A DNA stretch of 64,000 nucleotides, taken from NCBI GenBank assembly GCA_951640195.1, contig OX621167.1, positions 682,001 to 746,000 on the forward strand, read 5' to 3'. The notes under the pieces are model-generated. The model was not told the DNA's origin. It saw only the letters and a program-made list of their open reading frames with translations, and made no database searches. Shown piece by piece: positions 46,580 through 54,700 of this stretch (the stretch's first letter is position 1; every line of letters begins with the position of its first letter). Source of the stretch: Porpolomopsis calyptriformis. Lineage: Eukaryota; Basidiomycota; Agaricomycetes; Agaricales; Hygrophoraceae. A program made the position numbers and the translations under genes.

Positions 46580-47013
46580 TGTTGGTAGATGTCGGTTGTT
46601 GTGAAGTTGCTGGAGCTGTTGGTGTTGGTGTTGATGTCGCAGAGGAAAGTTGGGAGTAAAGGGAACCATATCATCCTGGTGGGGTAGCAGTCTGTTGATG
46701 AACTGGTCTTGTTGCTGGGGCTGAAGATGAAGAGAAGAGTCCTCTTGTTCTTGATTGAGTTTGCGGTCCTAGGGGAATAGGAGCGGGAGTTGGGGTTGGA
46801 CCAGCTAGAATTTCTTCAAGATCAGAGGAAAAGGAGGGTTCTTGATCTCGGATAGTAGCTGAGAAGGTTGATCTTGAAAGAGGGTCTTCGTATTGTTCAG
46901 CATCAGAGTTATCGGTAGAAGCCAGGATGAAGGTGGGTGAGAGACAAAGAGGTGATATTGATGATCACAGTGATGAGGGTGTTTGGATAAGCAAGTGGGA
47001 GAGAACCAGAAGG

Positions 47014-48046
47014 TATCAGGTGAAATATAAATACTTCACTTCTAGAACTACTGGAGTTGTACGTTAATCAAGTAAGTCCTAGTTGTTCGGGGGAGATGTG
47101 AATTGATTGAGTAATGGACACTTCCTCCTTTGATGGGGCTTAAGTAATCCTTGGCTAGGATGTACAGATGAGCAGGCTATCCAAACCTAATGGATAGTAT
47201 TGACTGGGAGAGCAAGAATGAAGTCAACGGCTGACTTAGAAGAATACGTATCACAGTGAGGTCTCTCTCCAATAAGGACTGAGACTTAGAGAATGTGATG
47301 AATAAGCAGGGGCTGAAGTAAGATAAGATAGTCCTCGGTGGCTATCTTCAACTTACAGAAATACGTCAAGGGGTGATTCCTAAGTTGGTTCTTAACGTAA
47401 GAAGGCTTAGGCGAAATCACACAGGGTATAAGCTTAATAGACTAGACTAGATTGGATGTATTGACTACAGACAAGTAGTATCAATAAGAGGTAGTACTAG
47501 GTACTGAGTACTAGGGGTGAGTTCAAGGGAAAGGGGAGAGTGGGGGAGGGGGGGGATAAAGTGGGGTAAAAGTGAACTGGAAGTGAACTTAACTCCTCAC
47601 TGGTGAAAAGGGGGCCCTTTATATATGTTTGAGAACAATGGGCAGTGAGAACAATAGGAAATAAGAACAATGGATAAAAGAACAATGAGGAGTTTGAATT
47701 GTGACTCACTATGAGTCAGACAATGAGGAGAACAATGGAGGAGATTAATATGAGTCATAGTGACTCAGAGAACAATGGAGTGATGACAGAACAATAGAAA
47801 AATGGGATATGAGTCATTCTGACTCAGAGAATAATGGGGAAGAATGCTATTGTCCATGATAAGATAGCATAAGTAAAGATAGTGGTGTATCTTATCTGAG
47901 ATAAGATAATGTGTGAGGGACAGTGATATCTTATCTAAGATAAGATAAGATAAGATAAGATAAAGGATATTTGAGCTATGGATGCTACTTGCTGAATGCA
48001 TGATCTTTGGTTAAGTTTGATACCAAATCAGTTTGGGATCATGACA
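47014..48046 (-). repeat. 3' LTR of element C
   Basis: 1033 bp. Plus-strand reading TATCAGGTG ... GATCATGACA. Contains six TGASTCA motifs (47702-47826), a GATAA tandem run near 47937-47963, repeated GAACAAT words and a TATA box on the minus strand near 47620. Confidence 0.9.
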
Positions 48047-48122
48047 TCTGCAGGGGACAAAGAAATCACAACTGTCCTCAGTTGATTCTTGTATATACAA
48101 TGTCTATCAACCTAGTAATCCT

Positions 48123-48773
48123 TTATACAGATGAGGTCTCATATTCGGTACAGCAAGGGAAGAACCTTCCCAACCATCCATTCCAGGGTTCCTTCTTTTC
48201 CATCCTAGCATCTTTCCGATCCACCACAAGCAAAATATCAATGTCTTCTCGCTCCAAACGTGCCTCCAACACCCAATACGATTTTGCGACGATCCAGACG
48301 CTAGTAATTATTGCTCGTCCTTGTCTTTGGACTTGGTTGCTTGGGTAGCGGAATTGAACAAGGGATCCCAGTTGAATAGGACCACCTTGAATACGGCTAA
48401 GACGGAAAACGAATCCATCCCAGTTGAGGGACTGAAAACCGCTTTGAAGTCGTTGAGCGGTGGCAAGTATAGTGGGGGTAGAGGTATTTTGAGGCGGGGG
48501 ATATGAGTGGTCTGGGAGGATTAGGCCAGTTCTTGGCCCAGGGATATATATGGGGGGTGGCTGTTCGATTTCGACCGAGGCGCGAAAAAGCCGAGATTCA
48601 CGAAGGAGGGTACGCGTGGATGAGTTGGCGGTGTCCTCATAGTTAGATTCAGGGATAGATGCGAGGGAAGTGGATGATTGCATTGTGACAAAAAGGGTAA
48701 AGGCTGAGGGCAGTGTTGGATAGCGGTGAGTGCGATATCGTGGCTTTGTGAACTGAACCCGGTTTATAGGCAC
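48123..48773 (-). CDS. Element C accessory frame 2 (216 aa), unknown
   Basis: Open frame just before the 3' LTR in element sense, with MPINRVQFTKPRYRTHRYPT, a Pro-rich middle (PPPIYIPGPRTGLILPDHSY) and a folded-looking C-terminal block LNWDGFVFRLSRIQGGPIQL, QVQRQGRAIITSVWIVAKSY, LEREDIDILLVVDRKDAR. No family recognised. A methionine at about residue 31 (MQSSTSLASIP) is an alternative start. Confidence 0.5.
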   Translation of the reverse strand: MPINRVQFTKPRYRTHRYPTLPSAFTLFVTMQSSTSLASIPESNYEDTANSSTRTLLRESRLFRASVEIEQPPPIYIPGPRTGLILPDHSYPPPQNTSTPTILATAQRLQSGFQSLNWDGFVFRLSRIQGGPIQLGSLVQFRYPSNQVQRQGRAIITSVWIVAKSYWVLEARLEREDIDILLVVDRKDARMEKKEPWNGWLGRFFPCCTEYETSSV

Positions 48774-48986
48774 GTGACTAGCCTGAGCTGAAATCTTAGT
48801 CGATCTTTTAATGATTCTGTCGCTTGTAGAGGGTTTACATATTTAATTATTTACCCAATGTCTCTCCTATTTACAGGGATTACTCCTAATAAGAGATTCT
48901 TTCTGTGACATTGTGGTAAAAAAGAGTAAAAAGGACTATACAAAAATAAAACAAAGAATTGGTGGCGCGTGTATGAGGAAGGACTA

Positions 48987-49508
48987 CTACTCCCTATCTA
49001 AGGGTTCTTCCTCCATGGGGCCATTGGCACCAATGAGAGATGAAGGAGGGATAATGACATTGGGGGGAAGGGGGGGAATAGATGGGATGAACGCGCTTTG
49101 CCCATATGCTGTTACATACCTAGACTCCCAGTATGTAGCTTGATCCATCCAATACTCAATCATTTCCGCCCTTGAACGTAGTGCTAGCTCCTGCCCTACA
49201 AGTTTGCCATTGAGCTCAAAGAGCTCGCTCTCAAGCTTCCGAAGGTACACGTCTTGCTGATGTCGATCCCTAAGTAGGGTCGCGATGATTTCGTCCTTTG
49301 ACGGATTAGCTGGTGCCTCATCCATTGCAGGCATGAGGGTATAAAGGGGTTGGTGGGGGTTATGGCAATCGTAGGCAGTGAGAGGTGGGGGCAGCAGTAC
49401 GTGTGTCGTAGGTGGGGGGAGGTTGCTGGACGTGGCTTGGTTGTTTGGGTTTGCCTGGTCCCAGTTGAACCATTGGCGTTGTGCTTCAGCGGAATAGGGT
49501 GTCGACAT
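48987..49508 (-). CDS. Element C accessory frame 1, coiled-coil protein (173 aa)
   Basis: MSTPYSAEAQRQWFNWDQAN, Pro-rich linker, then DEIIATLLRDRHQQDVYLRK, LESELFELNGKLVGQEL and EMIEYWMDQATYWESRYV, followed by a Pro-rich tail. The EYW-x2-QA-x-YWE-x-[KR]Y block matches EYWREQAKYWETKY of the gypsy B accessory protein, so the two are homologous over the coil. The histone-like N-terminus is absent here. Confidence 0.65.
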   Translation of the reverse strand: MSTPYSAEAQRQWFNWDQANPNNQATSSNLPPPTTHVLLPPPLTAYDCHNPHQPLYTLMPAMDEAPANPSKDEIIATLLRDRHQQDVYLRKLESELFELNGKLVGQELALRSRAEMIEYWMDQATYWESRYVTAYGQSAFIPSIPPLPPNVIIPPSSLIGANGPMEEEPLDRE

Positions 49509-49718
49509 GATGAGCGGTTTGATTTCGAGTGGAGGGGAGGGACTTTGCAGCAGGAGGTAGCTTGTCGTCGTCTAGATCGAAGGAAAGTAATAAGCGAGTG
49601 TGGGGGCATGCAGTTTACATCAGGTGGCTAGATCTGATCGACGATTAAGTCTTGATTAGGAAGTCTCATTACTTAAACTTCCCATTTCAATATCAGTGTC
49701 CAGATCGCTGGGTTCTGA

Positions 49719-50495
49719 TCAATGATCGGAGTCCTCGGGAGCTGTTTGCCCATCAGCAATCTCATCATCATGGGATAATCTATATAGGGTAGGGCTATCT
49801 CGATAGACGTAGGGGAGTAAGCGGAATGCAGCATAACGTTCCGCATGTTCGGCTCCATCCAGTTCCTGGAGGATGTAGGCTCCTCTTGTCGTTCTCTTGG
49901 CTACCTTATATGGGCCAAGGTACCTTGGTTCTGTCTTGAGCCTTCCTAAGGTAGATTCTAATCGGCTATTTCTGACAAGGACTAGTTCTCCTGGTCTATA
50001 ATATCTTCTGATGAGACGCTTCCTGAAACGGTGTTCAAACTGTTGCTTAGACTTGAAACGAGCTTTCTTTAGAGTTTCAGCAGCTTTGTCAATATCTTCT
50101 TGACGTCGTTCTAGCTGTCTAATCCTCAGGGCAAGGAGATCAGAGGTTGATAATCCTGATTGGAAACCCTCAACCATGAAGGTAGCTTCTGCAAGATCAA
50201 AGGGTAATAAGGGATGCATTCCATGAAGGAGATAATATGGGGAATATCCTGTAACACTACTGACTGTAACTCGGTCAGCAAAGGCTGCTATCTCCACCTG
50301 TTTGTGCCAGTTTCTGATCCTTCCAAATTTATCTTTGTCACTTGACTTGACAATAGCCTCTCGTAACGTGAAGTGACCATGTTCCACAACTCCATTAGCA
50401 TGCTTGTTATATGGGGAGATCCAAACTTGGGGTATATTCAGTCTCTGTATATACATTGGTAAAGTAGAAGGGTAAACGGATAAGAGACTAATCAT
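49719..50495 (-). pseudogene. Element C integrase, C-terminal half fused to gypsy-B LTR sequence
   Basis: From about 50440 downwards it reads PQVWISPYNKHANGVVEHGH, REAIVKSSDKDKFGRIRNWH, SVTGYSPYYLLHGMHPLLPF and RRYYRPGELVLVRNSRLES, typical of the C-terminal part of a gypsy integrase. The first 18 codons derive from a gypsy-B-type LTR read in frame. The catalytic D,D residues are missing; only the last part including the glutamate-region EHGHFTLREA is present. Confidence 0.75.
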
Positions 50496-51640
50496 GTCTG
50501 ACTAAAAAGAAAAAGAAAAATACATCCATGACATACACCCACACTAAAAGGAAATTTATCCTGAAATTCGAGATGGCATTTGAGAGAGTTGATAGGTGCA
50601 GAAGAGGGGAAGGACTAGGATTAGTCCTTGTTGGGAATAGTTGTTGACAGGGAAGTAATGTCAACTGGGGAAAGAAAGTCGTCATCGGGGATGGTGATGG
50701 GGTTCGACGATGAACCAGTAGGGACAATGAGTGGACCGGGGAAAATGGGTGGAGCAGGAGAATTGAGATGGGGAAGTACCTTTGCAACTTCCTTGTGTTT
50801 CGCCTCCCAATATTTGGCTTGTTCTCTCCAGTGTCGGCTCACTCTTCTCTCTTGGTCTAACTCTGACCACTGATTATACAACTCCTCATTCAACCTTACG
50901 ATCTCGGCCTTGTGATAGTCAACATCTTTCTTTAATGACTCGATGATTTGCTCGGGAGGGATAGGTGGTGCATTGATTTCTTCAGGCCAAACGGAGAGGG
51001 CCCGGTTTCGCGCGCGGCGGTTATGCTGCCAGAGTTGTCCGACAAGCTCGGCTTCACTGTAGGCTGATGAGGTGGAAGCCAGTGGTGGGGGAGCGTAATG
51101 AAGGGGCTGTCGTTCAGTGGACATGTGAGAAGTTCGTGGTGGGCGACCACCAGTGGACTTGCGAGCAGTTTGGGAGTGGTGTTGGATACGTTCTGCAGGC
51201 ATAGCAAATGGTTGATATTGAGGAGTAGAATGGAGATGGTGGCGATTATAAAGACTAGTCGGAGTTGGAAAAGGGGTGATAAAAGCGAAAAATGTAAACG
51301 AGGGGAGCTGATACCATGAAAGAGTGATTAAATTGCTGTTTGAATTAATTGTTTATATTCTAGAATTTGTTCTTTCATGTGAAGGAGGTTCTTCTTCAGT
51401 TCCCAGCTTGCTTCTTCGATGGGATAGCTGACCCATTTGACCAAATACATATAATGTTGAGTAAACCTGTGGTGCTGAAGAATTTGTTTGACCTTATATT
51501 CTTCTTTCTCTTGGAGGTGGGTGGAGATTATCATCCACTTCTTCTGGATGGAGATCAGTGTTAATATTAGTGGGTCTTAGGAGTGAAACATAAAAGGCAT
51601 CATGGATTTTCCAGGAGATAGGGAGGGCTAAGCATAAAGG
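50440..51640 (-). repeat. Gypsy-B-like fragment embedded in element C
   Basis: In element sense: integrase tail (LALPISWKIHDAFYVSLLRP), chromodomain remnant (EEYKVKQILQHHRFTQHYMY, LVKWVSYPIEEASWELKKNL), the intact accessory gene, a degraded hairpin, then about 95 bp of LTR beginning TGTCATGGATG. Both edges are abrupt with no target duplication seen, consistent with template switching during reverse transcription. Confidence 0.75.
50621..51202 (-). CDS. Second copy of the H3-mimic accessory protein (193 aa), inside element C
   Basis: Intact frame [20 protein letters not shown]..., homologous over its whole length to 43149-43727: shared QLWQHNRRARNR, APPIPPEQIIESLKKDVDYH, RLNEELYNQ, HWREQAKYWEAKHKEVAKVL, SSNPITIPDDD. 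The block [13 protein letters not shown] is unchanged although five of its codons differ at the third base. The second STGGQPPRR motif of the other copy is lost (STERQPLHY). The chromodomain next to it is damaged, so the accessory gene has outlived its neighbours. Confidence 0.88.
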   Translation of the reverse strand: MPAERIQHHSQTARKSTGGRPPRTSHMSTERQPLHYAPPPLASTSSAYSEAELVGQLWQHNRRARNRALSVWPEEINAPPIPPEQIIESLKKDVDYHKAEIVRLNEELYNQWSELDQERRVSRHWREQAKYWEAKHKEVAKVLPHLNSPAPPIFPGPLIVPTGSSSNPITIPDDDFLSPVDITSLSTTIPNKD

Positions 51641-51707
51641 TGGGTATCTTAGTGCAGGGGACAAAGTAAGTGGATTTTGCATATGGGAGAGGGAGTTAGC
51701 TGTAGGT

Positions 51708-54700
51708 TTAATCCTGAGGATAAACCTGAAGGTCTCTGGTGTTAAAGTAAGAACCAAAGTACCCTTCATTAAACAGATCTGAGATGAGGGAGGGGTTACG
51801 AAATTCCATGTTAAGAACTGCATTGATTGCATCAGCAAGAAGTAGTCTGTTTGCTGCTTGAAATACAGCAGCTGAATACAGAAAAAACTCTGCTTCCTCT
51901 TCTGAGAGCAATGGGTTACACCCAGCTCTCTCCTGCTCAACAGGAAAAACAAATGGACTAGGATGAGGGCACCAAGGCATCTGGTATGGGGTGCATGAGT
52001 CTTCTTTCCTCCAATGAGGGAACAGTTGGCTGTGGTATAGAAAGTAATGGTGGGCTGGGTTACTGACTGGCATGGTATGGACATAAGTCTTCCAGGCAGG
52101 GGTGTTGAGGATAGTGGCAGTATGCCCAATACATGTATGAAGGGCCTTGTGGATTCCAGCCAAGAAGGCTAGGTGGACCTTGGCACTGTCAATGAAATGG
52201 TCAGGCCCAATGAGGGACTGCATAGTGGGGTGTGTGGGTAAAGGCAAGCCTTCCCCCTTGGCTGTGATATTCAGGATGTAGATGGGCTCTGCTGAGCTGA
52301 GTACAGGCTCTGCCTGCAACTGGTTGAGCAGGTTCTGCTCTGGATAGTGGGTTGACTGAAGGGAAGTAAGGGTATTGGGGGTGTCTCTGAAGATCATAGG
52401 TTTCATAAGGGGGGGAGGACAGATATCAGTCTCTTGATTGTGACTTAGATCAGACATGTAAAGAGAAGATAATGTATTGGAGGGGTATACAAAAGATACA
52501 TCATCTTCCGAGGAAATATCAGAATCAGAGGAAGCATCTGATTCCGTGCGGACATCCCAATGGTGCCCGGCACCATTTACATACTCGTGATATCTATCAT
52601 ACGACGTATTTACGAAGGGGTCCCCGCGCTCGCGCAGGGACACACTGCTGTCGTACATTACGTCAGTGGGTGAGTACGGGGTATATGGGGGGGAATCGAG
52701 GGAAGGGCGCGACGGGCGGTAAACGCCGTCGTCGTCGGACACGGAAGTGGGCGGTGACGGGAGGAACAAGGGGGTGCGACGAGCGGTCGGGCGCTCGTCG
52801 CATGTGTCGATGGGGGGGGGTGGGGAATAGCGAAGTGCGGGGGCTGGTGGGCAGTCATATGCGCCGTGGTCCCACTCCGGGAAAGACTGAGCGCGGGGGC
52901 GCACGTAGGTGCGCCCATACGAATGAACTAACGACGTCGGGGTGTCGTTAGCGGGGTATCGGGTGGGGACGTGGACGGTTGTGGTTGCGGGGGCTGGGCC
53001 GACCGCGTTGAACGGGGAAGTTGGCGGTGGGGGCGGGGGCGACGCTGAGTCGCGGGTCCGGGCCCGCTGTGCGTCGAGTGACGACTGGGCGTCACTGAGG
53101 GGGCGTCGGAGCGGGAGAGGGTGACGAACAGGCGGGGGGGGTCGTGTGGACGTAGCGAGTAAAACCATGGGCGGGGGCGACGGGGGCACGCGCGGCTCCT
53201 GACCGTCGACCGGGTAATCGCCCCACCCGCGCTCTACCTCCATGGGCGATGACATCTCCGTGTTGGCGTCATCGCCCTCGTAGTCGTGGTCGACGGACGA
53301 GGGGGCCGGGACGTAGCGACTGGACCCGGGTGGGTCCGTTCGCGGGTCGCGAGTGGGGGGATGGAAAGCGTCGACGCACCGCGTCACTGGAGGTACGTCA
53401 GTTTCCATTTGATTTACTTCTTCCGGGTACTCACAAATTACTTCCGGGCCACTTCTCCAGGCTGGAGATGGCTTGGTGGGGACGCGAGAGCCTCCAGCAC
53501 CTGGGGAAGGAGGGGGCGCGGCTGGGGCTACTTCCCCGACTGCCAACGCGTTGGGGTAAAACTTGAAGTACAGTTGCCCCACCCTCACAGAGGGGGGGGC
53601 GTAGGGATTGTCGGAAGTGATGGCCGCGAGAGTAGCGTTGAGGAGGATCCCGTGTTCGAACGGGATCCCACGCTCGTCCAATTGTGGAGGGAACCGTTGG
53701 GCGTAAGGGGACACGACCATGAAGGTAGCGGAGGGAGCCGTGGGGTGGACTATCCGCTCAGCGATGGCTCGCGTCATCAGACTGAACATATCGGGGCCCT
53801 CATGAGGGAGGGGTCCCCAGTCGACGTGCACCGGGAGCGGGAGAATGTTGGGGGAAAAGGGGGGCGGTAAAAAAGGGGTCACATGGACGTAGGGAGCGCT
53901 TTGGGACGTAGTCTGGGCATGAGGCATCGTTTTTAGCGGTAACGATTGCCTCTTTGGAATAAATTTTGGACTTATATGCTTATTGGGAACAATGGTGGCG
54001 TCTTTAAAAATAGAATTCCCATTGTTAGTAACTAATTCAGTCAGATATGCGCTAAAAAACAATAAACCTCCATCTCGGAGTCCGTTTTTCGGAGGATTTG
54101 TAATACTCATAATAGGATATATCACGTCTGAGCTCGAATTCTTATTGTTCTCTGTCGGTCCCGAGGTTACGGTCGGTACCGACGCTTTTGGAAGTAAGTT
54201 CGAGCGGAGCTTAGAACTCGCAGGCCCATCGACGGCTGGGCTTGAACTACTTCCAGTGGCCGTATTGGTAAGTGCAGCACATACTGCTACCTCAGGCCTA
54301 ACAAGTGGGCTTGGATTAATGTGGTACCCTAAGGAGGGAACCTGAGGGGCTACAAATATCTCATATTTGGCCTCTGGATTCTTTGGGTGCTTGAACAAGA
54401 GGTAAGTTCCCTCTGTTCTTTCATCAATGGTAACTAGATTATCACGTAGCCATGGGCGTCCAAGTAATAAATCAAAGGGGACTGACTCCCCAATAAAGAG
54501 ATTGGCATAGGTAGTAATACCTCCACAGGTTAATGGGACATTAGATACCAATCCAGCAAGGGTTCCTACACCTCCATTAGCATCATTCATAACTAACGTC
54601 TTAGTTAGGTCCCTCGGTCTCTGAAGGATTAATTTCCATGCATCCTTACTAACCACATTCAATTGGGAACCTGTGTCAATGATAGCAGATACAGGGCGCT

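Noticed and set aside
47497..48001. Open frames of 70 and 78 codons in the element C LTRs (also at 57364-57868)
   Set aside because: They lie in the promoter-proximal LTR sequence, are low-complexity readings of TGASTCA, GAACAAT and GATA repeats, and are duplicated only because the LTR is.
53286..53870. Long plus-strand open frames opposite element C gag
   Set aside because: GC-rich shadow of the Pro/Arg-rich gag coding strand; no domain.
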